Shown piece after piece: positions 23,393 through 33,145 of a stretch of 64,000 nucleotides of DNA. The position numbers and the translations under genes are program-made. Position 1 is the first letter of the stretch. Every line of letters starts with the position of its first letter. The notes beneath the pieces are model-generated. The model had not been told where the DNA came from and ran no database searches. It saw nothing but the letters and a program-made list of their open reading frames with translations. Source of the DNA: Clonostachys chloroleuca (taxonomy: Eukaryota > Ascomycota > Sordariomycetes > Hypocreales > Bionectriaceae); NCBI GenBank assembly GCA_037952775.1, contig JBANAY010000003.1, positions 17,174,001-17,238,000 on the forward strand, written 5' to 3'.

Positions 23393-24816
23393 CGAGGTAT
23401 ACTCGGAGGCAACAAGGATCCTCGTTGAGGACCTAACTTCACAAAAGACATGGGCCCATAATTTTTATTACATGGGGCACCTGTACTCTCAACTCTGCTG
23501 ACGAACGGGGACCGTTCCCTTTTGTATACCGCCCTCTTGGTCCTTCGCTTTGTTAGGGCAGGAGAGGGAACCTCCGTTAAGCTGTGCTGTACTGTAGTGT
23601 AATATAGGACTAGAACTGTAGACTTTTATGTCAGTAACAAAACAGAACTCTTGGAAATATACAAGCTTGCATTTTGTTCATACACTCGGAAGTCATCGCA
23701 GAAGAAGAGTAGTCACAGTAGCTTCCCCGACCCTTGCATGCGCCGGGGTTGAGTCGCATCGGTGGGGGGAGCTCATGTCTTGGAGGAGGGAGCCCGTCGC
23801 TATGAGGTAATAAACCCTCTATTTACTCTATTCTATGACATATACTTTTGTGCATCATCCCATCGCAAACGGTGAAATTGTGATGATGATAACGGAGAGT
23901 CTTGATTGGCCAGAAAAGTTCCAGGACCCCAGAATGGACCATATGTGAGAAAGTGATAACTCCCCACTAGACTGGGCTCCTCCCCATGTACGTGGGTGAT
24001 TATATTATCCAAAAATATATATATATATATGTATATATTCAAGCCGGAAATGACGACATTAGCACAACACGGATATAGGAAGTGACCCGACGCAGCAATC
24101 ACAACGTTGGGTTTGCTCCAAGGTACCATTGAGGCGGAAATAAGGTGGTCCCGATGATACTAGTGCATGATAGGCTGGCGAGGGTTCTCTTGCCTTTTTC
24201 TCACTAATAACCCACCTTAAAATCACATGGAAGGAACGAACAGGTCGTCACTGTGTCATGCTCCTGCTCCATGTCCCAACAAGCTGGCTCTGCTGAAAGG
24301 TACGTACCTAGGCCGGGAACTTGATACAAACTTCTTATTGGCAGATTGTCAGTCTGCCAACTCTTTTGCAAGCATCTCGGCGAGATATATATCATTTTTC
24401 TCCGTCTTCTCTTCAGGCAGCAGCTCAATTGCCTGTGGGCGCATTGCTCGATCAGGCGATATTCAGGCGGAATTGGGTTGGCGTTGATTGATTCCTACTT
24501 TGCTCCCTCGAATCATCTCATGCCACCTCGCCACCCATTCATGAGTCGTACCCCATATGGACTCTGGTTCCCAGTCGTCGATCCGATTTCTGTGTTTTCC
24601 TTATTGCCTAAATTTGGAGGCTACGTTTCTTTTCTTGGATATATGCTCTTCTCAAAACACATAAGCTCGGCACTGAGACCGCATGGACACGAACAGAAGC
24701 CCAACGTTGATTCTCCCTTTATTCCTATTCAATGTTTCATGATTCTAGCCTAGGCTCACTTTATTTATAACATATCACAAAGTGGTGTCATCGAGAAGCA
24801 ACAACTATCATCCATC
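23393..24816. other. Intergenic stretch, m-AAA protease 3' end to transporter promoter
   Basis: About 1.4 kb without a supported gene. It holds an AT/TA microsatellite near 24012-24038. The right part would be the promoter of the transporter gene. Confidence 0.45.
24012..24038. repeat. AT microsatellite
   Basis: An alternating A/T tract (AATATATATATATATATG and following ATATAT) in intergenic DNA. Confidence 0.8.
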
Positions 24817-27129
24817 ATGACCCAAAATACCACAACGCCTCGCGGCCACCGTTCCGAGACTCTACCACGACAAGATACTGAAGCTCAGTTCCCGTCGGGG
24901 GAAGATAGGAGCAATCTTTCAGCAGTCGCTATGTCCTCCGAACATGATTCGTGGTGGAAAATCCATCCCTTTCGAGGGATGATCAATGATCTTAGACGCA
25001 GAGCCCCATTCTTCTTGAGCGACTGGACAGACGCTTGGGACTATCGCGTTATTCCAGCGACAGTTTATATGTATTTTGCAAAGTATGTGACTCCCTTCTT
25101 CTGATTTTTTTTTTTTTTTTTACTCGAAGGAGAATCTCAATCCCCATACGGGTGGGTTAGGCGGATTTCAATAATGTGCTGACTCGAGAACTCTCCTTAC
25201 TACAGTATCCTTCCGGCCCTTGCCTTTTCCTTGGATATGTTCCAAAACACTGGCACTGAATATGGTGTCAACGAGGTATTGCTGGCGTCCGTGCTTGGGT
25301 CTGTGGTCTTTTCATTCTTCGCTGCACAACCACTTGTCATCGTGGGAGTTACTGGTAAGTAGCTATCACCCTAACTATACTGCTACTAGAGATTGATACT
25401 CATCCACAGGCCCCATTACCGTATTCAATTAGTAAGTTCTCTTCAGTTCTCCCCTTTTCCACTTCAATCAAATTGACATGTTTCTATCCAGCACTGTTTA
25501 CAATATTATGCAACCGACCGGCATCAACTATATTGGCTTCATGGCCTGGATTGGGATGTAAGGGCATCGTACTCAAGATGTAACCTTGATAAGCTCTAAG
25601 ATTTGTCTGCTAACATGGAATCAAGATGGTCTTTAATACTCCATTGGATTTTGGCTATTACGAACTCATGTAATTGGCTTCGATGGGTCACTCGTTTCCC
25701 TTGCGACATCTTCGGCTTCTACGTGGCCTTCATATATCTTCAGAAGGGAGTACAGGTGTTGGAACGCCTAGGAGACGACAGCGCGTTCTACCTCTCTATT
25801 GTTATCGCATTGCTTGTCTTCATGGTAGCGTACCTATGTGGCGCCTTGGGAAACAGCAGTCTTTTCCAGCATTGGATCCGCGTTTTCTTGAAAGATTATG
25901 GCACCCCTCTCACCATCGTCTTTTTCACCGGATTTGTTCATATTGGTCGGATGGCCAAAGTTCATCTCGAGGTTCTTCCGACAAGTATTGCCTTCATGCC
26001 CACCAACAGCAGTAGAAACTGGCTTGTCAACTTTTGGGATATGAGCGTCGGCGACATCTTTCTCGCCTTACCCTTTGCTGTCCTATTGACAGTCTTGTTT
26101 TGGTTCGATCATAACGGTTAGTCTTCCAACTCGGCATGGTATATCGCATAGATGTTTTTGACTAATATTTGATAAATAGTTTCGTCTCTGATTGCCCAGG
26201 GAAGTGAGTTTCCATTGCGAAAGCCTGCTGGCTTCCACTGGGATTTATTTCTCCTCGGGCTGACTACCGGTGTAGCCGGTATTCTTGGGTTGCCTTTTCC
26301 AAATGGCCTCATTCCCCAAGCCCCCTTCCACACTGAGTCGTTGTGCGTCACCATGCCGGTTAGGAAGGTTGACGAGAAAGGCGAAGACAAAGGCGGATAC
26401 TATTTTGAAGCAACCCACGTAGTGGAACAGCGAGTCTCTAATCTCGCCCAGGGCCTCCTGACACTTGGTACGATGACCGGCCCTCTTCTTGTCGTTCTGC
26501 ACCTCATACCTCATGGTGTCATGGCCGGTCTTTTCTTCGTGATGGGTATCCAAGCCCTGGAGGGCAACGGAATCACTGCCAAGATCGTTTTCCTGGCCCG
26601 GGACAAGGCCCTGACGCCGGCCACCGCCGAACTGAAAACAATTAAACGCCGTGCTGCTATCTGGATTTTCGTCGGCATCGAGTTGTTCGGGTTTGCTGCG
26701 ACCTTCGCCATCACACAGACGATCGCCGCCGTCGGCTTTCCCATTTTCATCTTCCTCCTTATCCCTGTTCGTACTTTCCTTCTTCCTCGTATCCTGCGAC
26801 CAGAGGAACTTGCAATCCTCGACGCTCCCACGGCTTCACCATTCACAATGGAAGGTATCGGCGGGGCTTGGGGAGGATCGTGTGCCAGTGTCGATGATCG
26901 ACGCGATAGTAATGACACTGCAGCCTCTGTCGGCGGGCAATGTTCGCAACAGGAGTCTCATCTCCGCCCAGAACTCCACGACAGCGTCTTCGCCAGCCCT
27001 GGGGACCCTCGCAAAAGTCAAGAAGACTTTGCGGACTTGAGCCAAATCCACAGTGGACACAGCACGGCAACAAGAAGAAAAAGTGTGGATATAAGAGTGG
27101 CAAGTTCTTCTCGAGCTGGTCACTCTTAA
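24817..27129 (+). CDS. BOR1: BOR1/SLC4-type anion (borate/bicarbonate) transporter
   Basis: Polytopic transporter of the HCO3-/borate family, probably in the plasma membrane or vacuole. Six exons (24817-25082, 25206-25354, 25410-25431, 25492-25557, 25626-26116, 26180-27129) give 647 residues. The family text is clear: FAQPLVIVGVTGPITVFN-type residues (split over exons 2-3), QPTGINYIGFMAWIGIW, VTRFPCDIFGFYVAFIYLQKG, LTVLFWFDHNVSS, FHWDLFLLGLTTGVAGILGLPFPNGLIPQAPFH and TGPLLVVLHLIPHGVMAGLFFVMG. At least ten hydrophobic segments are visible. The N- and C-termini are hydrophilic. Exon 3 is only 22 nt. Intron 1 carries a 17-base T run. The gene is tail-to-tail with TOF1, 276 bases away. Borate efflux is the best-known role of fungal members, but bicarbonate or another anion cannot be excluded. 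Confidence 0.93.
25105..25121 (+). repeat. T17 run inside intron 1 of the transporter gene
   Basis: Seventeen consecutive T residues 20-odd bases after the GTATGT donor, far from the acceptor at 25205. It is unlikely to be the usual polypyrimidine tract. Confidence 0.85.
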
Positions 27130-27405
27130 ATCAAAAAGTCGGTTCTTTAACAAGTTTGAAAGGTGCAGAAACCTCAAAAATAAACGCAGCCTGGTATTGA
27201 GGCTATATAGAATTTTGGTTTCGGATATGACGTTACGGCTGTTGTAGATGCTACCCTTTTCCCCGATACCCAATTAGAAATAGCTGAATTAACAAGATAT
27301 ACTGTTTGCATAACAATACCCAAATATCAATCTATATAATCATCATTGACAGATACCGTCGCCCGCTCCCAAACTCCCTTTGTTCCTTAGTGAAATCTCA
27401 TGAAA

Positions 27406-30400
27406 TTAATCCTCATCATCGCTATCTATGACAAACCCACCCTTGACCCTTGGCCGTCTTGCTACTACGGGTCGTTCCACCTCCTCTTCCCCATCCTCAT
27501 CCACGTCTTGGGTTGTTGCTTTTTCAGTTGAGTCTTCCATATCCACATCGACATCGTTATCCGAAATGTTGTCCTCAGTATTGGAGTCTCCGTCTTCGTC
27601 CTCGCTCATACGCCGTCTCTTCCTCCCCTCTATATCACCGTTAGTCCTGCCGACGGGGGCATCGTCACCCTCGCTTTCTTCGGCGCTGCTGTCACTGTTC
27701 AGCGCTCTTCTTGCAAGGTCCAGTCCATCGTCTCCCTCTTCGTCGTCATCACCCAGAAGCATCTCAGATTTCCGCTTCTTTTTGCCTTCCGAGGTTGATT
27801 TCGGCTTGTCTGAGAAGGAGAGACCAGCAGCAGCCTGCTCCGCGCGAGCGGCTATGGCCCGCTCACGGGCAAAGAACTCGTCATCCTCGTCTGAATCGAA
27901 GTCGTCGTCGCCCTCTTTAACATAGAGAGCCGACTTGATCTTCCGCGCCTTCTCCTTCTCGCGCTCCCGCCTCTTCCGCGCCTTCTCGTTCAGCTCGTCG
28001 TCGTCGATCTCCTGATCTTCCGAGTCCTTCTGTTTCCTGCGGAGGCGCTTCTTCTTTGGCTTCTTCGGGTCGTCGATCGCCTTTCTTGCGGTCGGGCCGC
28101 CCATGGGGAACAAGAGGTCGTCATCGATGCCATCATCGTCGTCGTTCTCGTCGTCGTCATCGTATGCTGCCTTCTTCCGCGGCACGGTCTTGCGCTTGAG
28201 CATATTCTCAGCCAGAACCCCTTCGTCAAAGACCGGGGGGCTGAATTCCGCCTGGTTGATGTAGTGGAGGGTGTCCTTGAGGGTTTCGGCAGACACTTGA
28301 GGAGGAATGACCCAAGATGAATCGGGCGTCTCCTCGGATGCCGGTTCTTCGCGCTCGAAACCAGCAACGGTCATCAACAGGCGAAGATGAGAGTTTTTGA
28401 ATACGGCAGTTTTCCGCGCATCATCATCTGGTTCAACACCTGTAGTATGTTAGCCGGGTGGGGTGGTCATTATAAAGGCTTGAAAATTTGGAAAACTTAC
28501 GGATCACTGGTGGCGCTTTCAACAAGGCCCCCTGAGTCTCAATCTCATCGTCGAACGGATCATCTTCTGCGGCTCGAGCGTCTTCGGCAGCGGCCCAAGC
28601 TCTACGCTCACTCTCAGCACTGCTGAGTACACCCTTTAACCAAGCAATGTGATCTGCCTGGTTCTTGTCAAGTAAAGCGCCGACGACAATGGCGATCTGG
28701 CGATCCTTTTCCTCTGTATGCTTAAATTCAAGCTCCGCGCCTGGCTTTGCCTGGGTTTTTGTTGAGCTGGTTTGTTTTTCATAGCCGAACTCGAGATAGT
28801 ATGCGGTGCTCTGGATTTTGCTGAAGAGCAGCTCGACAATGAGCTCAGGTCGCTCCTCGATTTTCTTGAAACACTTTCGGAGAATCTGCTTGACAAGCTC
28901 CGTCCACTCTTTGTATGTGCTTGAGGATTTATCCAGGGGCTCAGGGCCCTTGATCATGTTGTAGAGCAGGTGAACAATGTCCACGCGGAACAACATGACA
29001 CTCATCTCTTGCTTGAAGGCCACGCGGTAAAAGAATCGATGCGCTCGCTTTAGCTGAGCATCTGTCAAGTCTCGGTAGTATTTAGTAAACTTCACAAATG
29101 TATCGACAACACCTTGTGAGCTGAAGCGACCACAGAATCGGTGAAAATCGAATTTCCTCTCCTTGATGGTCCGCTCGGCCTCCTTCTGGTCGTCCCCAGA
29201 TTCGTCGTCGTCCGCATCACCATCTCTCCCGCCGGCTTCTCCGTTGGCATCCTTCTTCTTCCGGCGCGTTCTCTTCCGTGAACGGACCTGCATGTCGACA
29301 TTCTGCTTCGAGTACATCTCCAAGATGCGGAGGAACTGGTGAACAAGCTCAGTGGCTGCATCAAGATAGTCGAATCCTTGGTCTTTGTAGGTTCTGATGA
29401 TGCTGGCGATTGCGTCGTGCGTCGTCTCCTCGTAGAACAAGCGGCTGAGGATGTTTTCAGCGATCTCCTCATCGCCCTCGTGTCCGCTGGTGTACATTTC
29501 CTGCACAGTGAGGAGGATCTGCGTGAAGCACCGCATGACGGCGGTGAGCTCGTGCCAGTCTTTGTATTCGTAAGATTCGTGGAGACCCTTGTTCAGGGTG
29601 ATGAACATTTCCTGGTTGAGAACCCCAGCCACCAGGTTGAAGCTGGACACTTCTTCCTCCGTGCCCTTGGGGGCGTTTTCCTTCTTCGTTTTCCTCCTCA
29701 TGCGCTCTGCTTCGAGAAACCAGCCGACCAGATAGAAAAACTGGCGCCGGTGATGCTGGAGAACATACGTTGCCTCGCGGTCCAGAGTCCTCCTGATATG
29801 CGAGAACAACGGGTTAAAGCCCGAGTCCAGGAACTCTTCGGTGAAGGCACGGAGCTGGCCGTTGGCCCTGGCATTGAGCTTCGGGGGCCGCCCAAACTCC
29901 GCGTCCAGCTTGTCCTCCTTCTTTCCGCGGCGTGGCGGCTTGAACGTCTTTGTGCTGTCCATCTTCCGTGTTCGGGCCGCGGCGTCAACCAGGGCCTCCT
30001 GGCCTGTGACCGTCGTCATCTTACCATCCTCCCGCTTCACCCATATCATGGTTCCGAAGCGATTATGGCGTGTCGGTCGGGTGTAGGATTTAAGCATTGC
30101 CTCCTCCTTCTTCATCAATTCCGCCAGCTCGTTGTCCTTGGCTTTGTAGAGCTGCTTCTCGTCCACGAATAAGGTGCTGGTATTGACTCGTTTGACCAAG
30201 TGGTAGATGATTTCCATCACGGTCGTATCCTCGGTGCGGAATTCGTCGCCCATGTTGGAAGCCAGTGTGAGGAGGACGTGGAAAATGTCCTGGTATGAGA
30301 AGGCGTCGATGGTCACGGATCTCGATATCTGCGACTCCTCGCCGTCGTCCTTGGCCCCAAGAGGCAGGGCGATGGCAGCAACATTGCGGAGGAGGAAGAG

Positions 30401-31007
30401 CACGAGCTTGATTATGCCCTGGTCTCGCTGAGTCCTTTCCCCAATGGGGATGGCCATTGACGGCAGTGCCACTCTCACAGCAGCATGGAGGATCCTAGCG
30501 CCGTCAAAGTTGACGATGGCCCGTTTATAAGCGACCTGGGCAAGCTCAAGCACGGGGATGTGGCGATGATGGTTCACAGTCATCCGCTCCTTGTCACGCT
30601 CCATCGGCCAGGTCAGAGGCACCATGAGCTCGAAGCATGCAAGAGCTATTCTCGATTTGTATTTGCTGTCCATCTCGTTCTCGGGCCAGGTTGCAAGAAT
30701 CGGGAGAAGGTCGCCCTCGATCAGGTTGGCCTCGTAGATGCATCGTGCGACATCCATCCGGTTCGTCTTCTCGTCGTAAAATCGTATCCATCGTTTCAAA
30801 TCTCGCAGAACTTCCAGTGCATCGTCTCCGAGCTGGTACCGGCCATCGTCGTCCTCGGCGCTGATACCTCCCAGCTAACCATGTCCCATCAGATACCTAT
30901 TCGCAGACAGTTCATTGAGAGTGCAAACTTACCGCAGAAACAAGACTGTTGATATGAGCCCGGACTTCAGGATGGACTACATCCACGGTGCCATCGGGCA
31001 TCTCCAT
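27406..31007 (-). CDS. tof1: Tof1/Swi1 (Timeless) replication fork protection protein
   Basis: With Csm3/Swi3 it forms the fork protection complex that travels with the replisome and supports fork pausing and the S-phase checkpoint. Three exons, 31007-30933, 30874-28501 and 28439-27406, encode 1160 residues, the usual fungal length. The N-terminus reads [26 protein letters not shown] across the first junction, then [15 protein letters not shown] and [13 protein letters not shown], hallmarks of the Timeless domain. The central region is helical ([23 protein letters not shown]). The C-terminal third is strongly acidic and basic in alternation ([29 protein letters not shown]) and ends FVIDSDDED. 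The third exon joins via [21 protein letters not shown]. Divergent from the dehydrogenase gene, with paired ACGCGT boxes about 110-125 bases upstream. Confidence 0.95.
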
Positions 31008-31115
31008 CCTGATCTACAAATCAGTTACGGGCAGCTTGATATTAGATCGTCATGGGCATCGACAATGGGAAAATATTTTTGGTGGCTTCCTGCTCCCCTC
31101 TATCGAGAGGCGGAC

Positions 31116-31130
31116 ACGCGTCTGACGCGT
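31116..31130. promoter_or_regulatory. Paired MCB-like ACGCGT boxes upstream of TOF1
   Basis: ACGCGT at 31116-31121 and again at 31125-31130, 9 bases apart, about 110-125 bases upstream of the TOF1 start. ACGCGT is the MluI cell-cycle box bound by MBF/DSC1 (Mbp1- or Res-Swi6) in yeasts, driving G1/S genes for DNA replication. The match to a fork-protection gene makes the assignment attractive; binding is inferred. Confidence 0.55.
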
Positions 31131-31207
31131 TTTGCCAGAACCCGCGTAAATTGGAGCGCGGTCAGTGCCGATAGCTTATCGTAGGTGGTCTCTGTTAGCG
31201 CGATAAG

Positions 31208-31259
31208 CCGAGGCCAGCCCGTCCCGGATCCGGGGTAAGTTACGCCTACAGAGCCGAGG
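31208..31259. promoter_or_regulatory. Two CCGAGG (CCTCGG) boxes upstream of the dehydrogenase gene
   Basis: CCGAGG occurs at 31208-31213 and 31254-31259, about 140 and 95 bases before the dehydrogenase ATG. The reverse complement CCTCGG is the core recognised by the Aspergillus fatty-acid regulators FarA and FarB at beta-oxidation genes. Function is inferred from motif and context. Confidence 0.5.
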
Positions 31260-31349
31260 TTACCCGCAATTATACCCGCCTACAAACATACAGCTCTGCC
31301 GTCCAGCTTCCTCCCACCTTGCCTTTTCGTTATCACCAAGAAGAATAAA

Positions 31350-32437
31350 ATGGCCGTGTCAATGATGCGACAGCAATTCCCCCGTGCTTTGCGCCAGGTG
31401 CGCAACTTCAGCACGACCCCGCGACAGCATGCAGCTGAAGTCAAGCGGCTGGGTGTTATCGGCGCTGGACAGATGGTAAGCAGTGTACAATTAGCAGTGT
31501 ACAAGCATGTGAAGGGAGACATCGGAAGCTAATCCAGCAAACAAAAGGGTCTGGGCATAGCCCTTGTCGCCGCACAAAGAGCACAGGTCCCAGTATCACT
31601 CATTGATGCATCTGAGAAGTCATTGGCAAAGGGCATTGCATTTGCAGGTGGGTTTGGAGCATCACTTGCACGTCATGTGTGAAATCCTGCTAACCTAAAG
31701 CTCCAGAGAAGCTACTGGCCAAGGATGTCTCGAAATCAAGAATCACACAGGACCAGGCTGATCAAGCTCGTTCTCTCCTTGCGCCTAGCACCAAGATAGA
31801 AGACCTTTCTTCCGTTGATTTTGTGATTGAGGCTGTTCCCGAGATTCCGCAGCTCAAGTTTGACATCTTCAAGCAATTGGCCGAGATATGCCCCAAGCAT
31901 GCTATCCTGGCCACTAACACCTCATCTATCTCAATCACAAAGATTGCAGCAGCTACCACGTCTGATCCAACTGATACATCAGCCTCGTCTCGAGTTGTGT
32001 CCACCCACTTCATGAACCCAGTTCCCGTGCAAAAGGGTGTGGAGATCATCAGCGGCCTGCAGACGAGCAAGGAGACTCTGGAAACTGCTGTGGAGTTTTG
32101 CAAGAAGATGGGGAAGATCACCTCAGTGTCTGCTGACTCTCCTGGGTTCCTGGCAAACCGTATCCTCATGCCATATATTAATGAGGCCGTCATCTGTCTG
32201 GAGACCGGGGTTGGCGACAGAGACTCGATAGATGCCATTATGAAGAACGGTACCAATGTTCCTATGGGTCCTCTGCAGCTCGCTGATTTCATCGGTTTGG
32301 ACACCTGCCTGGCCATCATGAAAGTTCTGCACGAAGAGACGGGAGATTCCAAATACCGCCCGAGCGTCCTATTGGGCAAGATGGTGGATGCTGGATGGCT
32401 AGGCAAGAAGAGTGGCAAGGGTTTCTACGACTACTAG
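31350..32437 (+). CDS. Mitochondrial 3-hydroxyacyl-CoA dehydrogenase (HADH type)
   Basis: NAD-dependent oxidation of L-3-hydroxyacyl-CoA to 3-ketoacyl-CoA, the third step of beta-oxidation; short-chain 3-hydroxybutyryl-CoA is a likely substrate. Three exons, 31350-31475, 31548-31647 and 31707-32437, give 318 residues. The N-terminus (MAVSMMRQQFPRALRQVRNFSTTPRQ) is a typical mitochondrial presequence. The Rossmann motif GVIGAGQMGLGIA is split by intron 1 exactly after GQM. The family signature includes VDFVIEAVPE, ATNTSSISIT, the catalytic His in STHFMNPVPV, and GFLANRILMPYINEA. The C-terminal domain ends GWLGKKSGKGFYDY. There is no fused hydratase domain. The promoter carries two possible FarA/FarB sites. 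The call is secure; chain-length preference is inferred. Confidence 0.94.
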
Positions 32438-33131
32438 TTACGCACATCATTCTAGGGTAGCCATATAAACGCCTTGATAAGTTCTATTTCAGTGTCCTCG
32501 CAGCCTTGGTTTGGTCCTTACAACTAGGCGGAGGATCAATGTGACCCTGCGAGAATTCATGAAAGTGGAATTGTTGAGCATCATCAGTCCACTCCTCATC
32601 AAGCAATTCGTAACACACGACTGTCGTCCCTCTGGCAAAGGGTCCTTATTCAAGTATATTGAAAAAGAACAAGAACGAAGAGGCTAGGTGCGCATACCCG
32701 AGGAAGCGAGGTAGGGCTTGACGACTGGATTGTTACAGTCGCCATCCATTCTTATATTTCAAGAGGACTTTGGCACCATTCAGGATTCTTGACCTATGAA
32801 CCCCACTTGGAGCTAGAAAATCAACTGATGTTTGAGGAAAATAAGTATCTCTAAGATAAGGCGAGGTAGTGGGTGACGGCACAACTCGCATAGAGCGCCC
32901 GTTTGACTGGTCAACTCGTGAGACATTTGGCGAAACCCCCTGTATTGCCTCCCGACGGAGATGGTATGGTCCCAAAGTTGAGCATGACGGTAGGTCAACC
33001 AGCTTGCATCGGGCAATGCAAGGTAGGAGAAGGCGGAAATTCACACTACCACTTTGAGTTAATGGCATAGGGGGTGGGAATGAAGGCCCTTTGGATGGCT
33101 TTGACTTGAACTCTCCAACAGTCTTGCAGGG

Positions 33132-33145
33132 GGTTCGGCCGAACC
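33132..33145. repeat. 14-bp perfect palindrome with central CGGCCG
   Basis: GGTTCGGCCGAACC reads the same on both strands. It contains inverted CGG/CCG triplets, the half-sites used by Zn(II)2Cys6 dimers, but with no spacing. Confidence 0.85.

Larger units (their letters stand above)
31008..31349. other. 342-bp divergent promoter of TOF1 and the dehydrogenase gene
   Basis: It contains two ACGCGT boxes at 31116-31130 and two CCGAGG boxes at 31208-31213 and 31254-31259, each described separately. No coding sequence was identified. Confidence 0.7.

Noticed and set aside
29339..30172. 277-codon plus-strand frame
   Set aside because: It is the antisense shadow of the TOF1 coding exon.
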